The notes under the pieces: model-generated | Databases searched by the model: none | Seen by the model: only the letters and a program-made list of their open reading frames with translations | Told to the model about the DNA's origin: nothing | In this document: positions 1 to 8,169 of the stretch, one piece after another | Position numbering within the stretch: position 1 is the first letter of the stretch | Layout: each line of letters starts with the position of its first letter | Source of the DNA: Porticoccaceae bacterium UBA1989 | GTDB taxonomy: Bacteria; Pseudomonadota; Gammaproteobacteria; Pseudomonadales; Porticoccaceae | Direction of reading: 5' to 3' | Assembly: GCA_002335945.1 (NCBI GenBank) | Contig: DDDD01000148.1 | Location: forward strand, 1 to 18,671 | DNA length: 18,671 nt | Made by a program: the position numbers and the translations under genes

Positions 1-407
1 TTATTAGGCGCGAAGGTTCACAGGTTGCCATTTTAAACTTTGGTACTCTGCTGACTTATGGCTTTGAAGCCGCCGAGAGCATTAATGCCACTGTGGCCGA
101 CATGCGCTTTGTAAAACCTATCGATGAGCAACTTATTCTCAAGCTTGCTGAGACACATCAGCTGCTGGTTACCTTGGAAGAAAATAGTATTGCTGGCGGT
201 GCTGGATCGGCGGTTAGTGAATTCTTAGCGGCTCAAGGTATTGTGATGCCTGTGCTGCATTTAGGTTTGCCGGATCGTTACGTTGATCATGGTAATCACA
301 GCCAGCAGCTAGCCGATACTGGATTGGATGCCGGCAGTATTCTTGAGGCTATTACCAATCGCCTAGCTCTTCTCAGTACCCCTCTGGCCAAAAAGCAGTC
401 CCATTAG
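1..407 (+). CDS. dxs: 1-deoxy-D-xylulose-5-phosphate synthase, C-terminal part (5' end outside window)
   Basis: The reading frame is open from the left edge and ends in TAG at 405-407, giving about 134 residues. This is the C-terminal transketolase-like domain of DXS, the thiamine-diphosphate enzyme that joins pyruvate and glyceraldehyde-3-phosphate in the first step of the MEP isoprenoid pathway in the cytoplasm. The DXS-typical segments are VAILNFGTLL, then VADMRFVKPID and LLVTLEENSIAGGAGSAVSE, then a tail with VLHLGLPDRYVDHG. A GTG at 93 is internal and not a start. The GST-like gene begins 14 nt downstream and may be cotranscribed. The identification is firm; only the last fifth or so of the usual ~620-residue protein is present. 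Confidence 0.93.
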   Translation, partial: IRREGSQVAILNFGTLLTYGFEAAESINATVADMRFVKPIDEQLILKLAETHQLLVTLEENSIAGGAGSAVSEFLAAQGIVMPVLHLGLPDRYVDHGNHSQQLADTGLDAGSILEAITNRLALLSTPLAKKQSH

Positions 408-421
408 AAGGATACTCCGCG

Positions 422-1051
422 ATGAAGCTCCATGAATTTGCCGCTGCACCCAACGCTCGCCGAGTGGCTATTTTTCTTGCCGAAAAAGGCATTGAAATCG
501 AAACGGTGCAGGTAGATTTACGCGCTGGTGAGCACAAGAGTCCTGAATATACTGCCTTTAACCCGCTTCAAGATGTACCGGCGCTTGAACTTGATGATGG
601 CAGCTGCCTCAATCAGGTGAATGCCATCTGTCATTATCTGGATGAGATCTATCCGGATAACCCGCTGTATGGTCGCACCCCATTGGAGCGCGCTCAGGCT
701 GAGTCATGGAATCATTTTGTGCAGATGAATGGCCTGATGGCTGTAGCGGAAGCCTTTCGCAATAGCACCCCCGGCTTTAAAGATCGCGCACTTGCTGGGC
801 CCCATCAGTACGCTCAAATTCCTGAACTGGCCACACGGGGGCTAACGCGTCTGAATGATTTTTTTGCCGATATGAATACGCACTTTGCCAGCAATGAGTT
901 TGTGCTGGGCGACTACTTCTCCGTGGTGGATATTACGGGCTTTATGACGACGGACTTCGCCGGCTGGGTAAAGGTCTCTATCCCTGAAGACTACACACAT
1001 CTGCAACGCTGGTTTGACCAGATGAGTGCGCGCCCCAGCATAAAGGGCTAA
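422..1051 (+). CDS. Glutathione S-transferase family protein with atypical active site
   Basis: A complete 209-residue cytosolic GST-fold protein. Residues 1-75 form the thioredoxin-like domain, with PNARRVAIFLAEKG at 10-23 and the cis-proline segment DVPAL (P53). The remainder is the all-helical C-terminal domain, including the VVDITGF helix motif. The ATG at 422 follows an AGAAGGAT ribosome site. Two expected residues differ from the common bacterial pattern: the usual Ser before PNARRV is Ala (A9), and the Glu/Gln-Ser pair that normally holds the glutathione gamma-glutamyl group reads Q65-V66. Family membership is clear. Transferase activity is uncertain, and a binding, reductase-like or structural role is possible. 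It lies 14 nt after dxs in the same direction, so it is probably read from the dxs transcript. Confidence 0.87.
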   Translation: MKLHEFAAAPNARRVAIFLAEKGIEIETVQVDLRAGEHKSPEYTAFNPLQDVPALELDDGSCLNQVNAICHYLDEIYPDNPLYGRTPLERAQAESWNHFVQMNGLMAVAEAFRNSTPGFKDRALAGPHQYAQIPELATRGLTRLNDFFADMNTHFASNEFVLGDYFSVVDITGFMTTDFAGWVKVSIPEDYTHLQRWFDQMSARPSIKG

Positions 1052-1227
1052 CACTGACAGCAGCCTGAACAGCTCTCCGCCCTTCTTTCTTCCAAACGGT
1101 GAAATCAAACGGTGTCTGAATACCTAACGCTATAGCCTTCAAACTTTAGTTAAGCCATTCCACTGCTTACTCTCATTAATAATTATATTCATCAAAAATA
1201 AAATGCGCCTATACCAATACGATAGGC

Positions 1228-1257
1228 AAAAAAAAGGCCCCATTTCTGGGGCCTTTT
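1228..1257 (-). terminator. Intrinsic terminator of the receptor/lipoprotein operon, partly bidirectional
   Basis: GGCCCC at 1236-1241 pairs with GGGGCC at 1248-1253 around a 6-nt loop, and flanking A and T runs can extend the stem. Read on the minus strand the hairpin is followed by eight T residues (the A run at 1228-1235), which is a strong rho-independent terminator 22 nt after the lipoprotein stop. On the plus strand the hairpin is followed by TTTTC, so it may also stop transcripts coming from dxs and the GST gene. The rest of 1052-1279 shows no gene. Confidence 0.88.
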
Positions 1258-1279
1258 CGAACTGCTTGTAAATTAACGC

Positions 1280-3904
1280 TTACAAAGAACCGGGAATGGC
1301 CCACTCTGCATACCAAGGGGTGCTTCCTTCTTTGACTGCGCCGATATAATCGGTTGAATCAAACACAAAGCCAGATCCATTATCCTGCGCAGTGATTACC
1401 GTAGCGGCAACAGTGGCAGACGCGTTGGTGATTGCATAATCGCTATCGAGAACAATCGTTTCTTCAATGACCGTAGCACTTGAAACTGGCAGCTCTTTGT
1501 TGAATGCAACACCCGCTGTATCACACAGGAAGTTGTTCAATGTGATTGGGGTATCCAACTTGGCAGTCGTCCCATCGGCATCATGGTTAGAATCATCAAT
1601 GCGTGCACAGGTTACGTCGTAACCAGTCACCGCTGAGTTATAAATAGCCGCGGTAACCGATCCACGTAGGCGCATGCCAAATTCACCAGCAGAGTTTGCT
1701 GCATCACCACCGATAATAGTCACGTTGGCAATAACACCTGCCGTTTCTGGTGTGTAATCAGCGTCAGAAGAGTTAAGCTCAATACCACGTGGATCGTTTG
1801 AACCTACAGGCACTGCACCAGCAGTTTGGTTCTTGATAATCAATGCGTACTGAATGTTGCCCTGATAGCCTTCGTCGAAATCGATATCATCATCATCGTT
1901 ACCCGTTAACAGTGCGTGCGTAACGTTTACTGTACCGCCGAACCACTCAATACCATCATCCTGATTGCCGTGTACCTGAACATAATCAACTAGCGTTCCA
2001 TGTCCAACACCCTGCAGAGTCAGGCCGTTAATTTCGTTGTTTGGACCGGCGATCAAACCACCTTCAGCAATACGAACGTAGCGGATAATGCCGCTGTTGT
2101 CAGCTGTTATGCTGCCGCCATATTCCTGCACAAAGTCGCCGCCTTCACCCAGCACGTTACACCAGGTTTCACCTGCGCCGAAACATGCGCCTGTGCCACC
2201 TTGGCCATACTGTGGTGCGAAGCCTTGAACAATAACGCCTCCCCATTCGCCCATGCCGTCGTAGCCAGGGTCGATACTACTAAAGGTGATTGGGCTAGCG
2301 GACGAACCGTTAGCAATCAACTTCGAGCCACGAGTAACTAGCAATACACCGTCATCAAAGGCTTTAACCTCTACACCAGCGCGGATAGTCAGTGTTACAC
2401 CAGCAGCGACTACAGCGTCGTACTCTGCCGCAGATGCGATGGCGATATTACCGTTGCCCACTTTAACGACGCCGTCCAAGCGATACTCAACACCAGAAAC
2501 CATCGTGTAGTCAGTATCAATGGTGCCAGTTACCGTACATTCTGTGTTCGAGGAGTTACATGACACAAAGCTCGCTTCCTGAACTGCTTCTGCAGCGACT
2601 ACTGAACCAGGGATAGTCCAGTCAGCCCACCAAGCAACTGAAGCCGATGGATCAACAGCACCAATGTAACGGGTTTGGTCGAAGAGGAATGAAGAACCAT
2701 TATCTAGCGCGGTGATAGTAGGCGTGGTAGCCAGCAACGCTGAACTATTCACTATAGCCATCTTGGCGTCTAAGGTAATGCCTTCTTCAGTGACGGTTGC
2801 CGTTGAAATTGGCAGCTCTTTATTAAAGGCTTCGCCTGCAGTATCGCAAAGAAAGTTGTTCAATGTGATTGGGGTATCCAACTTGGCAGTAGTCCCATCC
2901 GCATCATGGTCAGAGTCGTCAATGCGCGCACAGGTTACGTCGTAACCAGTTACCGCTGAGTTATGAATAGCCGCGGTAACCGATCCACGTAGGCGCATGC
3001 CAAATTCACCAGCAGAGTTTGCTGCATCACCACCAACGATAGTTACGTTAGCAATAACACCTGCAGTCTGTGGGGTGTAATCAGCATCAGAGGAGTTGAG
3101 CTCAATACCGCGTGGATCATTTGAGCCTACGGGTACAGCACCTTCTGTTTGGTTTTTGATAATCAGTGCATACTGAATATTGCCCTGATAGCCTTCGTCG
3201 AAATCAATATCGTCATCATCGTTGTTGGTTAAAACAGCGTGCTTAACATTGACCGTACCGCCAAACCATTCAATACCGTCGTCCTGATTGCCGTGAACCT
3301 GAACATAGTCGATAGAAGTTCCGTAGCCAACGCCCTGCAGAGTCAGGCCGTTAATTTCGTTGTTTGGACCAGCGATCAAGCCGCCCTCAGCAATACGCAC
3401 ATAACGTAGGCTGCCACTGTCGTCGCCACCCATACTACCGCCGTATTCCTGAACGAAGTCTCCGCCTTCACCTAAAACGTTGCACCATTGTTCACCAACG
3501 GTGAAACAGGCGCCGGTGTCGCCTTGGCCATACTGTGGTGCGAAGCCTTGGATAACAACACCACCCCATTCACCCATACCGTCGTAGTTGTCATCTAGGC
3601 TACTAAAGGTAATCGGGTCAAAGACTGTGCCTTCAGCAATCAGCTGGGAACCGCGAGTCACTAAAAGAACGCCATCTGCAGTGCCTTTGACGCTGGTGCC
3701 GGCTGCAACCGTTAAGGTAACACCTGCAGCAACCACTGCCTCATATTCTGCTGTAGAAGCGATGGCGATATTGCCATTACCCACTTTAACAACACCGCTA
3801 AGAATATATTCAACGTCCTCTATAAAGCTGTAATCAGTATTGATAGTGCCGGTGACAGTACCCTGTGAACAGGTATCATTAAAAGCGATAAAAGACGCTT
3901 CAGT
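1280..3904 (-). repeat. Intragenic tandem duplication, 1,323-bp period
   Basis: The two halves of the lipoprotein gene (about 1280-2581 and 2603-3904) align at a constant offset of 1,323 bp, which is 441 codons. Landmarks agree exactly: 1531 matches 2854, and 2201 matches 3524. The block 1643-1711 is identical to 2966-3034 over 69 nt, including silent positions, while other parts have diverged. This points to a fairly recent duplication or continuing gene conversion. Confidence 0.9.
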
Positions 3905-4060
3905 TACGTTGTCACAGGTGCTCGCAGCAGTCGTTACCGCGACAGCTGTTGTCGTACCTTCTACATTTACGGTAATGTCACCCGTGCTCTCGCTGTTACC
4001 GTCGCAACCTGCAAGCGCCGCTGATGCGAGAAGGATACCCGTATATAAATTAGTTCTCAT
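1280..4060 (-). CDS. Duplicated beta-helix-like lipoprotein, partner of the TonB-dependent receptor
   Basis: A 926-residue protein with a lipoprotein signal peptide (residues 1-18, lipobox LAGC, Cys19). I chose the ATG at 4060 because AAGGA lies 9 nt upstream of it; the ATG at 4069 abuts that site. After a short Thr/Val-rich linker the protein is two tandem copies of one unit with a period of 441 residues, starting near residues 53 and 494. Each copy carries GNGNIAIAS, GVLLVTRGS, EWGGV, GFAPQYGQG, NGLTLQGVG, HGNQDDGIEWFGG, an acidic NDDDDIDFDEGYQG stretch and ARIDDS, with paired cysteines. The short Gly/Asn-rich rungs suggest a right-handed parallel beta-helix, and the Asp cluster suggests Ca2+ binding; both are inference. 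It starts about 50 nt after the TonB receptor in the same Pho-controlled operon, so it probably works at the outer membrane in substrate capture or delivery. Asp directly after Cys19 would signal inner-membrane retention under the E. coli rule. The exact function is unknown. Confidence 0.82.
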   Translation of the reverse strand: MRTNLYTGILLASAALAGCDGNSESTGDITVNVEGTTTAVAVTTAASTCDNVTEASFIAFNDTCSQGTVTGTINTDYSFIEDVEYILSGVVKVGNGNIAIASTAEYEAVVAAGVTLTVAAGTSVKGTADGVLLVTRGSQLIAEGTVFDPITFSSLDDNYDGMGEWGGVVIQGFAPQYGQGDTGACFTVGEQWCNVLGEGGDFVQEYGGSMGGDDSGSLRYVRIAEGGLIAGPNNEINGLTLQGVGYGTSIDYVQVHGNQDDGIEWFGGTVNVKHAVLTNNDDDDIDFDEGYQGNIQYALIIKNQTEGAVPVGSNDPRGIELNSSDADYTPQTAGVIANVTIVGGDAANSAGEFGMRLRGSVTAAIHNSAVTGYDVTCARIDDSDHDADGTTAKLDTPITLNNFLCDTAGEAFNKELPISTATVTEEGITLDAKMAIVNSSALLATTPTITALDNGSSFLFDQTRYIGAVDPSASVAWWADWTIPGSVVAAEAVQEASFVSCNSSNTECTVTGTIDTDYTMVSGVEYRLDGVVKVGNGNIAIASAAEYDAVVAAGVTLTIRAGVEVKAFDDGVLLVTRGSKLIANGSSASPITFSSIDPGYDGMGEWGGVIVQGFAPQYGQGGTGACFGAGETWCNVLGEGGDFVQEYGGSITADNSGIIRYVRIAEGGLIAGPNNEINGLTLQGVGHGTLVDYVQVHGNQDDGIEWFGGTVNVTHALLTGNDDDDIDFDEGYQGNIQYALIIKNQTAGAVPVGSNDPRGIELNSSDADYTPETAGVIANVTIIGGDAANSAGEFGMRLRGSVTAAIYNSAVTGYDVTCARIDDSNHDADGTTAKLDTPITLNNFLCDTAGVAFNKELPVSSATVIEETIVLDSDYAITNASATVAATVITAQDNGSGFVFDSTDYIGAVKEGSTPWYAEWAIPGSL

Positions 4061-4109
4061 GCTTACCATTCCTTATAAAAGTGTATTTAATTTTTTACTA
4101 AAGTTTTTC

Positions 4110-7100
4110 TTATAGCCTGTAGCTAAGCGACAGGCTGATTGATGTGCCAAGCTCATAAAGCTCGATGATGCGGTTGTTCTGACTGTATGAAATTGGTTCG
4201 TCGGTCAAATTCTTAACCTGAAATTTTAGGTCCCATTCCTCGCCAAACTGTTTTTCATAATTGAGGTCCATAAGGGTCCTGCCAATTTCAACAATGGGCC
4301 CCAGCGCTGCTCCTCGCGCGGTGCGGAAGATACGATCATCGAAATAATTAACCAGCAGCGTGAGCTTCTGACCCGAAGGGAAGTGGTCGTAACCAATCTG
4401 CAAGTTAGCCAGGTACTCTGACTGACCCTGAAGCTGGCGTCCGTCTGAACCCATGCCTTCCAACTGCAGTGACTTGGCTCCGAACGTGACCGACGAATCA
4501 ATGTAGGAAACGTTGCCATTGACGAACACAGAATGGTCGTCCTGATCAAAAACAATGGTATTGAAATCAAGTTCGATACCGTCGAGTACAGCTTCTTGCT
4601 GATTTCTAAAGGTAATGCCGTCAGCTGCTGAACCCGATGCATCTGGAATAGCGCGCTCAACCGGGTTGCTTATTTCTTTATTAAACAGTGCCAGTGAGAC
4701 GCTGTTACTCTGGTCAAAATAATACTCAACTCTAAAATCGATATTGTTGATTTCAGATACGGTAAGTTCTGGTGTGCCAAAGATAGCGTCATCGGTCGCT
4801 GGATCGTAGGACTGGGATGCTGATCGCTCGATGAGACCTGGGTAGGAAACTGTCTGACTGTAACCTAGGCGGAACTGTAGTTCTTCGCTGGCTCGCCATG
4901 ACAGGTTAACGGCCGGATACCAGGCTTCGTGCTCTAGCGCACCGCTGTTACTCGGCGCGACATTTGGGTAGGCAATGTCCTGAGTAAAGCTTTCAAATCT
5001 GGCACCCAATTCGGCAGACCATTGATCACCCAGGTCATTGGCCAACTTTATGTAGTAGCCTCCCAGACGCTCGGATGAATTGTAGGAGTCAGTAGATGCT
5101 GTCGCTGGGCGCAGTCTAAATGCGTCAGCAGCAAAGTTTTGCACAGAGAGTAATTCATCAATGCCACCCTCGGTGACCAGCAGAGACATCGGGCTATCGC
5201 CCATGCGAATACCAAAGCGATACAGAGCAACCGCTCGTTCTTTATCTGACAGCAGTGCACCAACCACAACGGCGGTTGTATTGCTTTCGCCCCAATCAAA
5301 GGTGCCCCTGTAATCAAGGCCAATATCATTGCTGACTTCGTTCAGATCAGACCAGCGACGCTCCACCGATGAAGTGGCCAGGCTCTCACCCTGCAAAAAA
5401 TACTGACGACGATCTGGCTCAAGACGATCTGTTTCAGCATAACCTACTCGCCACTCTATTTTGCTTTCGAACGCCGCGGTATCAAATTCATAAAGACCAT
5501 TAAAACTCTGTGAAAAAAGTTGGCGCTGAACATATTCTAAAACTGCTTTATCTATATTTACGTCTTCAACATTGACCGCCACGGTGTTTCTAGTCGTGTC
5601 GTCGGTTGAACGTAACAAGGTGGTCTTGGAAAGGATTTCACCCTGATTGAATTCGTAACCCACCACGCCGTAACCACTCACTGAAACGGTATCTTGGGTG
5701 CGGTTATACATTCCGTTAAGACCAATTGGATTATCAAGGGACGCATCGCCTCGATAGCCCGTTGAACGGCCATAGGACGCTGCCACAAAGTAGCCAAGCT
5801 CACCTTCAGCCATTTCCATGCGATCACCGAAATCAACATCGAAGCCAACATCGGGCTTAGCTTCCACTGTCTGTAAATCGTAATCAGGCTTAAATGTCAG
5901 AGCGTAGGCAAGCGCCACTTCTGGGCGCGTACAGATATCAGCGACACTAGGATCGCAGATAGTCAATGAGGTGCCACCATCGGTAGCCTCTAAAACACCC
6001 CTGTGAATATCGCGCAACCCGCTATCAAAGCCCGCCCACTCGGTTTTTGAATCCCGATAGCCCTGCACATCATCAAAGGTGAAGCCAGAATTGAACCCAG
6101 TAGAAACGGACAGGCTGCCGATACGCTCATCGGGCAGGCCTTTAGTGTTAACCGCGATAGAGCCGCCAGTGGTCGACGCCAGCTGATCAACGGAAAAAGA
6201 TTTTTGTACTGCGATGGACTCAACAATATTTGAAGGAAATAAATCTAACTGAATATCCCTGCGCATGGGGTCTGTACTGGGCATTAAAATCCCATTGAAG
6301 TTGGTGGCGATATAGCGGCCATCCAAACCACGAACATTGGCATACTTGCCTTCGGTAACACTAAGACCAGCGATACGACCAATGGCCAAGGCGACATCGC
6401 TATCACCAAAACGTGCTATCTGGTCAGCATCCATGGCGCTGACAATGGAGGTTGCATAGCGTTCAATATTTTCCGCGCCATCGGTAGGATTGAATACACC
6501 AACAATAACGACTTCTTCCACCCGGGGGATTGGCATGGCAATTCTTGACTCTAACGGGGGTCGCTTGAGTAGCTTAAAGCGCGCGTTGATGCCTAGGTCA
6601 GCAAAGACCCGGATGGCAGCAATGCTGGATGATCTGTAACCTGTTTGAGAGACGTCAATACGGTGAGTGCCCCTTCGTAATTTTAACGAATAGATACCTT
6701 CTTCGTCTGTTATCGCCAATACATTGGCATCAGCCACCTCAACCAAGGCACCAGCGATAGGCAGGCCTGATGGCGAAGTTACTACGCCAGTTATGTAGCC
6801 AGATGCATCTGTGTCGGGGGTAAATGATTGACTGGTAACAATGGGCTCTACGTTTTTCTCTTCACTAAAGACTGCAGAGACTTCAACTTCGCCGCCTAGG
6901 GGCAAGTTAAATTTGACGGGGATAGCCACATCGTCATCAATTAAGTAAAGCTTATGTGGGCCGGGTTCTAACGCAGCCTGAACCAAGCCATTACCATCGG
7001 TTACACCAACAATTTTACCGTCGACCGCCACTTTCACATGACGCAGTGGGGCGTCTTCAAGGAATACCAGCACAAAAGCGTTCTCGGCTGATGCCCAGGG

Positions 7101-7151
7101 TGCGATGGATGAAACTACCAAAGCTATTATAAAAAACCATTTATTGGTCAT
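4110..7151 (-). CDS. TonB-dependent outer-membrane receptor, Pho-regulated
   Basis: A 1013-residue precursor with signal peptide at 1-22 (cleavage after WASA). Residues about 25-95 form a small beta-sandwich-like region. Residues about 118-195 form a carboxypeptidase-regulatory-like domain (GYITGVVTSPSGLPIAGALV). A TonB-box-like EEVVIVG lies at 212-218. The plug spans about 225-345 and includes YANVRGLDGRYIATNFNG and the LFPSNIVESIAVQKS segment. The rest is the 22-strand barrel, ending LSLSYRL rather than in the usual terminal aromatic residue. Such receptors import scarce substrates across the outer membrane using TonB/ExbBD energy. Two cysteines (ICDPSVADIC) sit in an early barrel loop. The gene heads an operon with the duplicated lipoprotein and has PhoB half-sites upstream, so a phosphate or organophosphorus substrate is the best inference; iron or another ligand cannot be excluded. 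No ExbB, ExbD or TonB gene is in the window. Confidence 0.9.
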   Translation of the reverse strand: MTNKWFFIIALVVSSIAPWASAENAFVLVFLEDAPLRHVKVAVDGKIVGVTDGNGLVQAALEPGPHKLYLIDDDVAIPVKFNLPLGGEVEVSAVFSEEKNVEPIVTSQSFTPDTDASGYITGVVTSPSGLPIAGALVEVADANVLAITDEEGIYSLKLRRGTHRIDVSQTGYRSSSIAAIRVFADLGINARFKLLKRPPLESRIAMPIPRVEEVVIVGVFNPTDGAENIERYATSIVSAMDADQIARFGDSDVALAIGRIAGLSVTEGKYANVRGLDGRYIATNFNGILMPSTDPMRRDIQLDLFPSNIVESIAVQKSFSVDQLASTTGGSIAVNTKGLPDERIGSLSVSTGFNSGFTFDDVQGYRDSKTEWAGFDSGLRDIHRGVLEATDGGTSLTICDPSVADICTRPEVALAYALTFKPDYDLQTVEAKPDVGFDVDFGDRMEMAEGELGYFVAASYGRSTGYRGDASLDNPIGLNGMYNRTQDTVSVSGYGVVGYEFNQGEILSKTTLLRSTDDTTRNTVAVNVEDVNIDKAVLEYVQRQLFSQSFNGLYEFDTAAFESKIEWRVGYAETDRLEPDRRQYFLQGESLATSSVERRWSDLNEVSNDIGLDYRGTFDWGESNTTAVVVGALLSDKERAVALYRFGIRMGDSPMSLLVTEGGIDELLSVQNFAADAFRLRPATASTDSYNSSERLGGYYIKLANDLGDQWSAELGARFESFTQDIAYPNVAPSNSGALEHEAWYPAVNLSWRASEELQFRLGYSQTVSYPGLIERSASQSYDPATDDAIFGTPELTVSEINNIDFRVEYYFDQSNSVSLALFNKEISNPVERAIPDASGSAADGITFRNQQEAVLDGIELDFNTIVFDQDDHSVFVNGNVSYIDSSVTFGAKSLQLEGMGSDGRQLQGQSEYLANLQIGYDHFPSGQKLTLLVNYFDDRIFRTARGAALGPIVEIGRTLMDLNYEKQFGEEWDLKFQVKNLTDEPISYSQNNRIIELYELGTSISLSLSYRL

Positions 7152-7236
7152 CTGCCACTCAACCTCACGTCATTTTCTGTTTAAAGCCAAATAGATTTGG
7201 CGTGAAGAAACACCAATATTTCTTCAATGAGTGTTC

Positions 7237-7292
7237 AAATTAACAGTGCTAAATGACGGTGGTGTGAACATTAAATGACAGATATATGACAG
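7237..7292 (-). promoter_or_regulatory. Pho box promoter of the TonB receptor/lipoprotein operon
   Basis: Read on the minus strand, CTGTCATATATCTGTCAT (7292-7275) is an almost perfect PhoB site of two direct half-sites 11 bp apart. Further in-phase positions follow: a poor match at 7270-7264 and CCGTCAT at 7259-7253, so three good half-sites, or four counting the weak one, sit on one 11-bp register. Exactly 10 nt after the last is TAATTT (7242-7237), preceded by TG at the extended -10 position. The predicted start point lies about 80 nt upstream of the receptor ATG. The remainder of the 324-nt gap (7152-7475) contains only the phoU terminator. Confidence 0.85.
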
Positions 7293-7425
7293 CGCTGAAT
7301 GTTCTTTGCAATGCAGGGCAAGAACCCTGATTTAACGCTGAGACATAAGATTCGGGATCGAGAAATCTAGAATAGAGGAAGGCATAAATGCTGGGAAATA
7401 ACGAGAGGGGCAACAAGAGAAACAT

Positions 7426-7451
7426 AAAAAAAGGAGGGCGAAGCCTCCTTT
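7426..7451 (-). terminator. Intrinsic terminator after phoU
   Basis: AAAGGAGG (7430-7437) pairs with CCTCCTTT (7444-7451) around a 6-nt loop. On the minus strand the stem is followed by seven T residues (A run at 7426-7432). It lies about 25 nt after the phoU stop and closes the pst operon. Confidence 0.92.
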
Positions 7452-7475
7452 AATATTGGGTTAGTACAGAGTCAC

Positions 7476-8156
7476 CTACTGGTGTCTGATATCTTTACCC
7501 TTAACCACAAAGACAATCTGTTCACAGAGGTTTTTAGCATGATCGCCAATGCGCTCTAGGGAACGCACAACCCAGAGAATATTGATCACGCGACTAATAC
7601 TGCGCGGGTCTTCCATCATGTAGGTAACCAGTTCGCGAAGTGCCGTTTTGTAATCGAGATCGATTTGTTTGTCTTCTTCAAGGGTGCGCATGGCCGCGTC
7701 AACATCAAAGCGCGCAAAGGCATCCAGTGCATTGTTGAGCATACTAATTACCGATTTTCCCATATGGCGCACCTCGGTATAGCCTTCTGAGGTCGTACTC
7801 TCACCGGCAAGCATAACGGCATGGTTAGCAATCTTCTTGGCTTCATCTCCAATACGTTCGAGATCGTTGACCGCTTTGGTCACCATCATCACCAGACGCA
7901 AATCGCTGGCTGCTGGCTGGCGACGAGCGATAATTAAGATGCAGGCTTCATCGATATCCACTTCCATTTCGTCGACAAGTTTTTCTTCTTTTATCACCAG
8001 TTCGGCTAGGGCACTGTCCGCTTCACTTACTGCGCGCACGGCATTTTGCAACTGCTGCTCAACCTTGCCACCCATTTCCATCAGGCGTGTACGGATTTCT
8101 TCTAGCTCTTCATCGAACTGCTTCATGATGTGATTTTCAAATGACATTTTTGACAT
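7476..8156 (-). CDS. phoU: Phosphate transport system regulator PhoU
   Basis: A 226-residue all-helical cytoplasmic protein made of two similar three-helix units. Each unit carries the PhoU metal-binding motif: ERIGDEAKKIANHA starting at E100 and ERIGDHAKNLCEQ starting at E201. PhoU links the Pst transporter to PhoR and keeps the Pho response off when phosphate is plentiful. The ATG at 8156 follows AGGGAGA with good spacing. The gene begins 13 nt after pstB and ends the pst operon. Length and motifs are normal for the family. Confidence 0.97.
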   Translation of the reverse strand: MSKMSFENHIMKQFDEELEEIRTRLMEMGGKVEQQLQNAVRAVSEADSALAELVIKEEKLVDEMEVDIDEACILIIARRQPAASDLRLVMMVTKAVNDLERIGDEAKKIANHAVMLAGESTTSEGYTEVRHMGKSVISMLNNALDAFARFDVDAAMRTLEEDKQIDLDYKTALRELVTYMMEDPRSISRVINILWVVRSLERIGDHAKNLCEQIVFVVKGKDIRHQ

Positions 8157-8169
8157 ATTATTCTCCCTG

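Noticed and set aside
842..1108. Minus-strand ORF over the 3' end of the GST gene
   Set aside because: It overlaps a clear GST coding region and its predicted protein resembles nothing I recognise.
1093..1114. Direct repeat CAAACGGTG twice (1093-1101 and 1106-1114)
   Set aside because: Two 9-bp copies 13 bp apart with no adjacent gene start or symmetry; too little to support an operator or attachment site.
2000..2341. Plus-strand ORFs inside the lipoprotein gene, including 2000-2341, 2286-2510, 2712-2945, 3588-3833 and 3840-4115
   Set aside because: They are antisense frames of a repetitive gene. Similar shadow peptides recur in both halves of the duplication, and none has a ribosome site or recognisable domain.
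7314..7329. Hairpin CAGGG/CCCTG upstream of the receptor Pho box
   Set aside because: It has only 5 bp and no T run, is not linked to any gene end, and is compatible with chance.
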